From Neckera pumila (Eukaryota > Streptophyta > Bryopsida > Hypnales > Neckeraceae), in the NCBI GenBank assembly GCA_963969595.1, contig OZ018409.1, forward strand, positions 46,017,282 to 46,081,281: 64,000 nucleotides of DNA. The letters run 5' to 3'. Both the position numbers and the translations under genes were made by a program. Below are positions 24,510 through 33,745 of this stretch, in pieces. Every line of letters starts with the position of its first letter. The first letter of the stretch is position 1. Under the pieces are notes generated by a model that saw only the letters and a program-made list of their open reading frames with translations, was not told where the DNA came from and searched no databases.

Positions 24510-25287
24510 TAGAGGACATCAATTTAACAATTTAGTATTTTGAATCATTATCTACTTCTTTCTACTTACTATTTTTTTCCTATATGTTGTACAATTCCAA
24601 ATGATGTGAAATTTTTCAAGCATATAGACAACTTGTTTAGGAAACTGAATTCAAAGAAGCACCACCTTTATCGGCATTTTTTCATTGAAAAGTGAGCTTG
24701 CAAAGTGCAGCTGCCCAGTTTTTCGCAGGATTGAAAAAATGGATTTCAAGACTTTGAATGCTTATATCTTATGATCCACACGGTGGAATTTTCTGAAATT
24801 TTTACCACATGTTTTCAAAATATCATACTACAAGATCCTATGGTCACATGTGTCAAAAATTATTTTTTTTCCAAAAATTTGGTAGTTGTATTAGAAATGG
24901 CAGTTTTGGAACATTTTTGGTGATTACATAGTCATGAAACTTTAGGGGTTAAGGTCCAACAATTTTCATAACTTTTGACTACATGGTTAAAAAGTTATTG
25001 CATGATATGTAATTTTTTGCATTCGGCTGGCAGCCCGGGCAGCTCAAAAAACTCCTTCAAAAGTCACTTTTTTGAGCTGCCCATGCTGCCTGCCGAATGC
25101 AGAGAATTACATGTTATGCAATAACTTTTCAACCGCGTAGTCAAAAGATGAAAATTGTTGGACCTTAAAGCTACTCCTTGGGCATATGTTTTGTAAAATT
25201 TTCAAAGAAAATTAATAAAAACTCCATTTGTAGTGAGCTGCCCAAAATCACTAAGTTGCCAAAAAACAATGTTTGGGCCGTTAGGGG
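24510..25287. mobile_element. Rearranged AACCCC-family element nested in the mariner-like element
   Basis: 24510-24950 matches the right half of the copy at 58401-59277 (CTACTTCTTTCTACTTACTAT, CCTATATGTTGTACAATTCC, AAATGGCAGTTTTGGA, ending CTTTAGGGGTTAAG). 24950-25287 then matches the left half in two orientations and ends GCCGTTAGGGGTTAA. The order differs from the intact copies, so an inversion or two partial insertions occurred. Confidence 0.6.
24993..25128. repeat. Long GC-rich hairpin
   Basis: The arms TTGCATTCGGCTGGCAGC and its partner GCTGCCTGCCGAATGCA are joined by complementary AGCTCAAAAAA and TTTTTTGAGCT. The pairing extends outwards through the TTATTGCATGATATGTAATT-like flanks. 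It lies at the junction between the two halves of the nested AACCCC-family copy. Confidence 0.7.
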
Positions 25288-25340
25288 TTAATCTAACCAT
25301 TTGTAGGAAACCCCAGATTTATTTTGGGATGGAGGGAGTA

Positions 25341-26156
25341 TTTGTGTGGCCACAATATGTTTGAACAAGGCTACAAAATTTCCAAACATGACTACAACAT
25401 GAACGCCTACCCAAGTCCCTTCATGCAAAGAATTTGCATTCCAAAGATGGTGTTCTTATTGTTGTCCCTAATCCTTTGAGACATTGACTGTGGTCATTAA
25501 CTCCACCTAATGCATCCCAATCTACTCTACTGTAGTTTATTGGGAAAAGTGTGTCATGGGTTGATGCAAGACTCTAATGTTAGGTGTCTGTCTGTCTGTC
25601 TTGGGTAGTTTGCCTGTCCTCGGCTCGTTTACTTTCGTGTCTCCCTGCCTCTAAGTTAACTTAATTCTCAGTTACCTTCGTTTCCCAAGCGTGTTAGCAT
25701 GCGTGTCAGTGTGCTGATGGGAGTACCCCTGCTTGCCTGCCTGCCTGCACATTTCCATTTGGGGGTCAGGCAACAGGCGGGCAGGCAAGGCGAATGTTTC
25801 TCTGGTCTCCTTCTTCTTCCTTGAGTTGGAAACCATTGGGGCGGACCAGCCAGCCTTTGCAAAGCCCAGTTGGTGAAGGGGAGGGAAGATATGGGGAAGA
25901 GAGCCCCCTAAGGGCGTTTTTTTTTTGTTTTTTTTTGTCAAACAAATGCAACGGAATTTCATTGCAAGGGCAAAATACAGGACCGCCAGCCACAAGTGGC
26001 CTGGCGGGAAAAAAGACATACCACACAGAGACGCACTGGACCGGCAACGAGACAAGGGACAATGAAACAAGGGCCAAATCACAAAGAGAGGGCGTGAGGC
26101 CTTTGACGACCGGCCGGCCAAAGGTGCGGTCCCACACCTACCCGTTGGTGACCTTG
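25341..26156. other. Spacer with simple repeats, no gene
   Basis: Contains TGTCTGTCTGTCTG near 25590 and GCCTGCCTGCCTGC at about 25734. The sequence becomes GC-richer (25.7-26.1 kb). Overlapping ORFs of 64-149 residues here sit on both strands and have no recognisable motif, so none is called. Confidence 0.4.
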
Positions 26157-27091
26157 ACCCCTAAAGTTCCGTGACTATGTAATCACCAAAAATGCTCCAA
26201 AACTGCCATTTCTAATACAACTACTAAATTTTTGGAAAAAAATAAATTTTGACACATGTAACCGTAGGATCTTGTAGAATGATGTATTAACAACATGCGA
26301 TAAAAATTTCAAAAAATTCCACCGAGAAGATCAAAAGATATAAGCATTCAAAGTCTCCTAAATCATTTTTTCAATCTTGCGAAAAAACAGGCAGCTGCAC
26401 TTCACAAGCTCATTTTTCAATGAAAAAATGTCCAAAATGGTGGTGCTTCTTTGAATTCAATTTCCTAAATAAGTTAGCAATATGCTTGAAATTTTTCGCA
26501 TTATTTGGAATTGTACAACATATAGGAAAAAAATAGTAAGTAGAAAGAAGTAGATAATGATTCAAAATACTAAATTGTTAAGAATTTATTTATGAATTAA
26601 AAAAGTGCCAATTCCAACGGTTGAAATGTTGTAATAATCAACCTACATCTTAGGTTTTTATTTATTTTTCCAAAAATACTGAAAACTGAGTCAAATAAAC
26701 AATTACAAAGTTAGTTTTTTTTATAGTAGAGAGTCTATAACTGCCCGCAAACTAAAAAAACCTCATAATTTTTGACTCAATGATTGGAATGGAATGATTC
26801 AAACCTTTCCACATATATATAATTGTAGAAAACCAGTTTCAAATTTTTATTTCTGAAAAAATTGTTTTTTTTAGATTTGCCCAAATTGGCCATCCGGTGA
26901 AAAAAGTAACATATTAGGCCATAACTTTTGACTTGTATTTCCAGATGTCATGAAATTTAATGCACATGAAAGATATTCCTCGTCCCCAAGTTCTATTAAA
27001 ATTTTAGCCCAAAATATTTAAACCTCTAGTCACAGGTACCTACCCGAAATTTCTATAATGCCAAAAAACGCATGCTGGTCCTTTAGGGGTT
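26157..27091. mobile_element. AACCCCTAAAG-ended TIR element
   Basis: Begins ACCCCTAAAGTTCCGTG and ends CTGGTCCTTTAGGGGTT, giving an inverted terminal repeat around ACCCCTAAAG. The left half is the reverse complement of the right half of the 58401-59277 copy (GCCATTTCTAATACAACTAC, AAGTAGATAATGATTCAAAA). The right half matches the truncated copy at 7945-8153. No coding capacity. Length about 935 bp. Confidence 0.7.
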
Positions 27092-28136
27092 AAGGGAGGT
27101 TTGGGAAGAAGGAAAAGAACTCTGGTTGTATGACCAGCGTGAATGAAGAGTCTGGTGGGGATTTGTACTAGGGATAGTCACACCCTCTTTGCGACCCGCC
27201 CATTCTCTGAAGAATGAGGACGTAGCAGGGAATGGTTGGTTGAAGGTTTGAGGAATGTATTGTTTCTACAAAGCCTTTGCAATGTCCATTATTCTCTTGC
27301 GGAGGTGAATTTTGGACGTCACAAGGGCTTCGCAAGCTAATCTTTTGGGCAATTGCTACTTGCTTTCACCTGCGCCCCTTGTTTCTCTTGTGCTCCTTGC
27401 GACACCTGCGTTTCTACAAGCTGGCTTGCATTTTCTTAGTTCAAGTGAATCCATTCTTTAGAGAAATCCTCCGCACAACACAAAAGGGGTGTCACACCTT
27501 CTTCACTCGGCCTTGCCGTCCTCACAGGTTCCTGTTTTTGCGCAGCAGCTTCTCTCATTCTTCTGCGAAGGTGTGGAGTTTTGTCCTTGGTACTCTCCTC
27601 CAGCACATTCCCTTTTCCCAAGTGAGCCAAGTGAGGAGTTTGGTGAGAGACCGAATCCCGAATTTGTGGCTCCAGAAAGCAGTGATTCTAGGAAGCAGGG
27701 CCTTGGGGCTGAATGTCCCGTCCCGTCCTTGCACCAACTCCGCTTCCATGTGGTGCCTTGTGTGACGCCTTGCCGTGGGTGGGCGTTCCATCCAAGAAAG
27801 AAAGAAAGAAACGCCGAATGGAGCTGCCCGCCCTACAGGTGGATAGTAGAGAATGTGCCAGCTGCACTGCCAGGGAGGGGTGTACTGTACTGTACTGTAG
27901 TAACTTAGGTAGGTTTTCTGGAGGGACTTTCCCTTTCCTCATGAACCTGGCCATGGACTCTACCTACTACCTCCAGAGTCTCGTAGAGTCGAGTCGAGTC
28001 GAGTCTAGACTAAGCTCGATCTTCCATTCCTTTCTGCTTAGGACCAGCTCGCCCGCCTTGGGTTGCTGCAGGAAAGGGAAAAAGGGGAGCCCGGAAGGTG
28101 CTGCTGGGATGGTGCTTCAAGCCCAGGACTAAGTTA
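27092..28136. other. GC-richer spacer, one member of a dispersed repeat pair
   Basis: 27150-27560 is homologous to 34540-35000, with shared words TGAATCCATTCTTT, ACACCTTCTTCACTC and AAGCTGGCTTGC. Several overlapping ORFs up to 162 residues exist on both strands but lack domains, and the homologous copy does not preserve them. Simple runs include GTACTGTACTGTACTGTA at about 27881 and GAGTCGAGTCGAGTCGAGTC near 27988. Confidence 0.45.
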
Positions 28137-28156
28137 TGTTAATTTGAATATAAAAT

Positions 28157-28325
28157 TGGTGCGTATTGGTGCAAATTGATGCAAATTGATGCGATTGCAA
28201 TTTTTAATATTGCAATTGATGCAAATTTGAATCAAAAATTGATGAATTTGATGCAAATTTAGTTTCATATTGAAAATTATGGCAAATTCAAGATGAAATT
28301 GATGCAAAATACAAAATTGATGCTA
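28157..28325. repeat. GATGCAAATT-word repeat tract
   Basis: Tandem and inverted variants of TTGATGCAAATT alternate with TTGCAAT and AATTTGCAT-like words across about 170 bp. The tract is low complexity and AT-rich, with no coding frame. Confidence 0.6.
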
Positions 28326-28326
28326 A

Positions 28327-30966
28327 TTTTATTATTATGTACATCAATTTCATATTTTTTGCAATTGGCTTGGTTTTTAATTACAAGTCTCAATTAAACA
28401 AACAACCCAAAATTCCATTTGAACATCATTTGAACACATACGGGGCTAGTAATTGGGAAACAAATGACTACGTTTTGATTACAATCTAAAATAGATTGCA
28501 ACAAACCATTCATCTTCTTACCTTAATTCCAGGGTTGTCTAGATTTTGGCTTAGAAAACATTTCACAACATGTAGACTTGAGTACTTGAATGACAGTTGA
28601 GTATTCTAGATTTGCAAACCAGTGAAATGATATTGCGACTATCCAGTTACTCAAAATTACAAGCAGGAGTTCACCTTCTTACCTTCCAACAGTGGCCTCT
28701 TAAGAGGTCATGGGTGGAGTTTGCCACTTCCACGCGGCTTGTAAACTGGATGGCCCCCATAATTTGCAAGCCAAAACTGACCTGCAACAAGAGGCCGGGT
28801 GGTGATGCTCTTACGCTTCCTATAGGCATCAGGGGACCATGGACGCGTTTTCTATCTGTTCCGTGGATTAGGGGAGGGGAGGGGATGGGGGTGCAAATGG
28901 GCTAGGGGGATTGACCCTTCTGTTGCCCCAAGTTTTACCCTTGCAGAAAACACTGAAATTTATTTATATGCCACATTTGATGAATTTGCAATTAGTCGAG
29001 GGACGTGAAGAAATACAAAATTTGAGCGGCACAAAATAGGGGGCAGTTTTTACACTTACCCTTCCGATGGGGCAATAGAGGGGTCAGTCCTCCCTGGCCG
29101 TGCAAATGGCAGGAGATGGCAGGAGATGGCAGGAGATGGCAGGAAGTCCGCAAGGAGGAGAGGAGAGGAGAGAAATGGGGATCCGCTCTGCCTGCCCAGG
29201 GATTGGGAGCAGAGCAGGAGTGGGCAAATGCCCTGGGCAATGTTCCGGGAGGAACGACGGACGGACGGACGGACGAACAAACAGGGAAGTTCATTGCTAA
29301 TAAGGAAACCGGGGGAATGGAGAGAAACAAAGCCGGTTCGGTTGCAATTGGAAAAAAAACGGCAGTGTGGGATGGGGGAATTGGGACCAGTGTCACCCCT
29401 TTCGGCTTACTGCATCAGCCCAATTGGGAGAGGGTCAAAGCCAGAGACTTCGGAATCTCAGCAAAAAAAATTCAAAAAAATAGAAATATTCAGTGTTGCT
29501 TTTGTAATAATTTAATTCAATCTTCATTTATTCGTGAAGAAAAAATTCAAATACAAAACAAATTCAAATTCTTTGCAGGAAGTGGAATGAGAATTCTTGG
29601 TAGAATTTTCTTATGATAATTTCATGAATTTGAAAGTTTTATTGAGTGAAAAAGTAATGACTAAGATGTGACTCCAAATATGTATGTCACTCAAAAAATA
29701 AAAAATAAAATCAGGAAAAGTGTTATATATATAATCGTACTCTACTCTTTTCAATATTTCCACAATTTTGGAAGAATTTTGGAACAAATTATATAAAATA
29801 GAAACAATTTCTATTTGTGCTAAAAGTATTTTTACACTAATAAGTTTGATTAAATTATAAATAAATCGCATAGTATTTTTAAGTTTTTTAAGTTTGTATT
29901 TTATACATGTGTGTTACTTGTATATATGTCGCACAACTGACATCCACATTTTGTTTAAAATCTCTAGTTCCTCATTCAATTAGCTATGACCATTTTGTAA
30001 GTGTACTAAACATTTTGAGCGCCACTCACACTCTACTGAATAAGGTAGAGGCACCGATTGCCAACCATGTCCTATACCCAACATGTAAGGTGCAACTATT
30101 TCCAACTAAGGCTAGAACAAATTTTCAACCAAAGCTTGGAATGTGTTTTTTGGTCCTTTTCAAGGTTGGAATGAATAATGTTATCATGATAGATGTCCCA
30201 AAGTAGTGAGCAAGAAAGTAGGAAGTAGTGAGTGGAAAAGTAGTTCGACTATGATTGGAATTGGAAGAGTCTAAGGTACACAAACCTATTACCCCCCTGA
30301 TATGCAATTTGAATATCTTGGGGACAATTCCAAGAAGGATACATATTTTTCAAAGGTGTGCTTGTTTCATGAATCAAATACAAGTGGAATTATAATTTTC
30401 CAATCAAAATTGTAATTTCTATAAATTTTTGAAGTGTTCAACCCTTGAATGACAAAACCGCTTGTAGAGTGGAGTCATAAATGCCATATTATACAATTTA
30501 TAACCACCCTTCTATGTATCTATTAGCACTTAAGTATATACCAATAAAAGATTGACACATTATCCTTTGTAACATTAATGCTTTGATTTTGTTAGGAAAG
30601 TGAATGGATTTGAATGAGTATTGCGGCAGAAATGGGGCGAAAAATAGGATGGTGGAAATAGGCAGATGGCAGAAATGGGTTGGTCTACCTCAGACATTGG
30701 CTATTGGTTCAAACCACTTTCTGGCTCCCAAAATTCGCAGTCATCTCAATTTTCAAAATAAAATTATGAAAAATTTGTAATCCCCATGTTTCCTAATCTT
30801 CTTATATGGGAAAAATTTCCACCACCTCATATTACTTACGATTTGCTACAAAATTGCTTAAATGATTGGCCACTGGTACTTGTACAACACTTTATATGCA
30901 CATGGTCACTTTTTAAAAATGAAATAAAAATAAAATGAGGATAAATTTTGGTTGGTAGGATTTAGG
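28327..30966. other. Spacer with microsatellites, no gene
   Basis: An AGGAGATGGC unit repeats about 3.5 times at 29106-29144 and a GACG/GGAC run lies at about 29254-29275. ORFs of 74-166 residues around 29.0-29.6 kb overlap on both strands, are built from these repeats and show no domain. The rest is AT-rich spacer. Confidence 0.45.
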
Positions 30967-31229
30967 GGGACGTTAAATCTGTTCTACAAAGTGGGACCAA
31001 CATAGTAGATTTATCCGAGGGGAAAATGCAGAAATTTTTTATTTACCACAAAAGAAATAAAAATTGCAAATTTTGAATTCCTATTTGCAATCAGAGACCT
31101 CCAAATTAGGTAGGAAAGGAACACTACCCTAGACATGGCACAAAATAGGGGACTTTTCTTTTACTTTTACCCCGCAAAACACAAAACTTATCCTGCTGGT
31201 TTCACTTTGTGGGACGGATTTAACGTCCT
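30967..31229. mobile_element. Small TIR element ending GGGGACGTTAAATC
   Basis: The left end GGGGACGTTAAATCTGTTCT with following ACAAAGTGGGACCA is matched by the right end, whose reverse complement reads GGACGTTAAATCCGTCCCAC and AAAGTGAAACCAGCA. About 35 bp of imperfect terminal inverted repeat bounds a 263-bp non-coding, AT-rich body. No superfamily is assigned and no target duplication is evident. Confidence 0.6.
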
Positions 31230-31557
31230 GCTAGGGTTTAGTGACGGCTATTAACTTAACTGAGCAGGCAGCCATTTGGAGAGTTGGGCTCTTCTTGGGT
31301 TTGGGGGGAGCGTTGCACACGAGGCACAGCCGCACAGGGCAGTGAGGGCACTAACAAAAATTCAGGCACCTGCCACTGAAATTAGCTTCAGTTAACTTAC
31401 AATAAAAATTGTTCATAAAGCAACTGACTTCATGGATTCTCTGTCAAGCAGATTTTTTTTTCGGGGTTTTACCTGAAACTTTATTTTCTCTGAAGGAACA
31501 GGTAACTTACGTCATAACATTCAGTAGCAGAGAGCTGGGCTGCCTTCCCTGGACGGA

Positions 31558-31622
31558 ATGGTGTGGTATATTCCACACCATCTCATTCGGCAGATGAAAT
31601 GGTGTGGAATATACCACACCAT
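31558..31622. repeat. Cruciform: a palindrome made of two palindromes
   Basis: The 24-base arm ATGGTGTGGTATATTCCACACCAT (31558-31581) is a perfect reverse complement of 31599-31622, with a 17-base spacer. Each arm is itself nearly self-complementary (ATGGTGTGG against CCACACCAT around a 6-base centre). One large hairpin or two small ones can therefore form. Confidence 0.85.
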
Positions 31623-31761
31623 CATTAGCTAATTTACACAGGTGAATTTTGTCAGAGTAAGTCAGTTGGCCGCAATTGTACAATGTACATTAAAAATTAA
31701 AACAAAACCAAAGTTCATACGCTCATTAGACCAAACACAATAACAAGCGTTCTTTGCTTGT

Positions 31762-31975
31762 CCATTGGGTGTTTTAAAAATTCAAAATATTATTGGTTTT
31801 GAATGAATGCAAGCGAATAGTTTGGTTCATTGTTTTTTTAAATTATTTTTTGTGTTTTGTAACATTGCAAATATTTTGCAATGTTACAAAACACAAAAAA
31901 AAAATTAATAAAACAATGAAACAAACTATTGGCTTGCATTCATTCAAAACCAATAGTATTTTGAGTTTTCAATGG
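31762..31975. mobile_element. Foldback MITE, ~214 bp
   Basis: Nearly the whole segment is a hairpin: the left arm (CCATTG, then TATTGGTTTTGAATGAATGC, then TGTGTTTTGTAACATTGCAA) is mirrored on the right (TTGCAATGTTACAAAACACA, then GCATTCATTCAAAACCAATA, ending CAATGG). Only a few mismatches and indels separate the arms. No coding capacity. Confidence 0.8.
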
Positions 31976-31984
31976 AAAAGAAAG

Positions 31985-31986
<2 letters not shown>

Positions 31987-32013
<27 letters not shown>
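31987..32013. repeat. (TA)n microsatellite
   Basis: About 13 TA units sit directly against the left terminus of the next foldback element, which begins in TATATACATGG. Confidence 0.9.
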
Positions 32014-32016
<3 letters not shown>

Positions 32017-32829
32017 GGAGTGGTAGGAGGTAGAACAACCCATGTGGGATAAACAAATTAGAGTTTGTAGTTTGTGAAGCACTTATAGTTAAGTCAAAAA
32101 CAAAGAAGTTTGTTAAAAGTGGAATTTCATACCTCATTTAGGCATAGTAGAATAACTCTTCTCAAAAAACTTTGAACTAAAAAAAGTTGGTAAATGAAGA
32201 TGAGTTTCACCTCCAGAAATCCGTTGTCATTTTGAATATCCAATCAAAAGTTATGGACAAAATTGAGAGAAGGATTGGAAAAAATGTTAAAGAAAATGTC
32301 TATTCCAAACCCTCTCTCAAATTTGTCCATAACTTTTGATTGGAGATTCAAAATGCCAAACGGATTTCTAGAGGTGAAACTTATCTTCATTTACCAACTT
32401 TTTTTTAGTTCAAAGTTTTCTGAGAAGAGTTATTCTACTATGCCTAAATGAGGTCTGAAATTCCACTTTTAACACAATTCCTTCTTTTGACTTAACTATG
32501 AGTGCTTGAGAAACTACACAAAATAGTGAAATTAGGTTGCCCCACACTAATTTCTTGATTGTCCACAATATAGAAATATTCACTGCTTTTGTACAGTGAT
32601 GCATTCAATTCAAAGCCATGTGTATGGCATAAATTTGTGCACCAGTTCAAGGCTTGGTTCAAAGAGTGGCATACGCCTCTATGTGGAACAAGCATAGATC
32701 CATGAGGTAATTTATCTCAGGTAAGGCAACCTAATTGACAAGGCAACCTAATATCACTATTTGTGTACATATTCTAATTTATTTATCCCACATGGGTTGT
32801 TCTACCTCCTACCACCCCATGTGTATATA
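32008..32829. mobile_element. Foldback element with shared GGACAAAATT palindromic core
   Basis: The termini TATACATGGAGTGGTAGGAG and (reverse complement of the right end) TATACACATGGGGTGGTAGG bound an inverted-repeat element whose arms meet near 32290. The arms include GATAAACAAATTAGA, AAGTGGAATTTCATACCTCA and the core AAAGTTATGGACAAAATTGA paired with AATTTGTCCATAACTTTTGA. The right arm is interrupted by a second foldback (32517-32765). The core matches that of the CACTAG element at 199-2042 although the termini are unrelated. No ORF of substance. Confidence 0.8.
32517..32765. mobile_element. Nested TIR insertion in the right arm of the foldback
   Basis: CACAAAATAGTGAAATTAGG and following TTGCC at the left pair with GGCAACCTAATATCACTATT and following TGTG at the right. 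Removing the segment restores homology between the right arm and the left arm (AAGCACTTATAGTT and AACAAATTAGAG side), which shows it is a later insertion. Length about 249 bp, non-coding. Confidence 0.7.
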
Positions 32830-33475
32830 AGAGTTGTCTTCTCACTAGAAAATCCAAAATGAGTTATTGATGGCAAATGATAAGATTGCATTAGTGTTAT
32901 ATTTATTGGATTCTTAGCGTTTTTGGCAAACCATCTTTCTCTACAAAAATTTGTTGATTTTTATGTTTGGTCCTAAAATTAACAAAAGAAAATGGAAAAT
33001 ATCGTAATTTATTGCCACTATCTCGGTACCAAAGCTTACATAAATGCTAAGAGGATGAAACCTGTGGATGAGGATTCCAGTGAGGAAAAGGCAGCCTCTC
33101 TGAAGGCTAATGAATGTTATGGTTATCATACTTTTAATCAAATTGAATATTGGCTCTTTGTTGTGAATAAAAAGGCTTGTTTTTCTTGGCTCTGAACCGA
33201 CATAATTTAGTAGAGCATCTCCACCCCCTCGCCCAACCTGGCTGGAGCAAATGTGACAGGGCTAGGAGGCATCAGAGTCCCCCAGTGTGACACCGGGTAC
33301 ATTTTTCAAAGCACCGGGCATGGTCAATTTTGGACGAGATACTGAAGCTTGGTATGGACGGGGAGATTTTGGACCGTGCTCGAAGTTGACCAATCTTTTT
33401 GCAAGGACCTATTAGAGCCGGAGTCCGGAAGAGTTGCAAGGAACAAAGGCTAATTGGAGGGGAGAGCATTTAATG
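32830..33475. other. Spacer without a gene
   Basis: AT-rich sequence followed by a GC-richer 33.2-33.47 kb patch. Short ORFs only; no repeat termini found. Confidence 0.4.
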
Positions 33476-33744
33476 CATTAGAGGGGATTCGGGGGCCTTG
33501 GAGGGCTGCGAGTTCCCTTACATTCCCAAAACTACGGGAACGCAGCTGCAGTAGTTGGTTGACGTGGCACAGCCATTGCTACGTCATTTTAAAAAAGAAA
33601 AAAAATGCTTAAAATGATATTTTTTATTTTTTATTTTTTTGGAAGAAGAAAATTCTAACAGCCCGTACCGCTGTTCACAGGGTCGGGCCAAATTTGGGAA
33701 CGGGCCTGAACGGCCCTCCAAGGTCTCTAAAATCCCTTTTAATG
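33476..33744. mobile_element. CATTAG-ended TIR element, copy 1
   Basis: The left end CATTAGAGGGGATTCGGGGG, then CCTTGGAGGGC, is matched at the right by the reverse complement of GCCCTCCAAGG and CCCTTTTAATGG, with GGGAAC words inside both arms. The centre contains GTTGACGTGGCAC with ACGTCAT. Related termini occur at 36409, 38395 and 41772. Non-coding. Confidence 0.6.
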
Positions 33745-33745
33745 G

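Larger units (their letters stand above)
24201..25338. mobile_element. Mariner/Stowaway-like element with TA target duplication
   Basis: The left end CTCCCTCCATCCCGAAATAA and the right end (reverse complement CTCCCTCCATCCCAAAATAA) match the classic plant Tc1/mariner and Stowaway terminus. TA dinucleotides flank both sides (24199-24200, 25339-25340). The interior encodes no transposase and is largely made of AACCCC-family sequence in rearranged order. The flanks carry the same ATGGCCACAATAT-type words on both sides. Confidence 0.8.

Noticed and set aside
25672..26174. Overlapping ORFs of 123-149 residues
   Set aside because: They occupy both strands of the same low-complexity GC patch, show no domain and no splice context.
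27277..28132. ORFs up to 162 residues in the 27-28 kb patch
   Set aside because: The region is a repeat whose homologue at 34.5-35 kb does not preserve the frames.
28157..28325. CRISPR-like array from the GATGCAAATT words
   Set aside because: No regular repeat-spacer spacing, plant nuclear context, and the words are AT-rich low-complexity sequence.
29100..29616. 166-residue plus-strand ORF
   Set aside because: Its N-terminal half is a translation of the AGGAGATGGC and GGAC tandem repeats.
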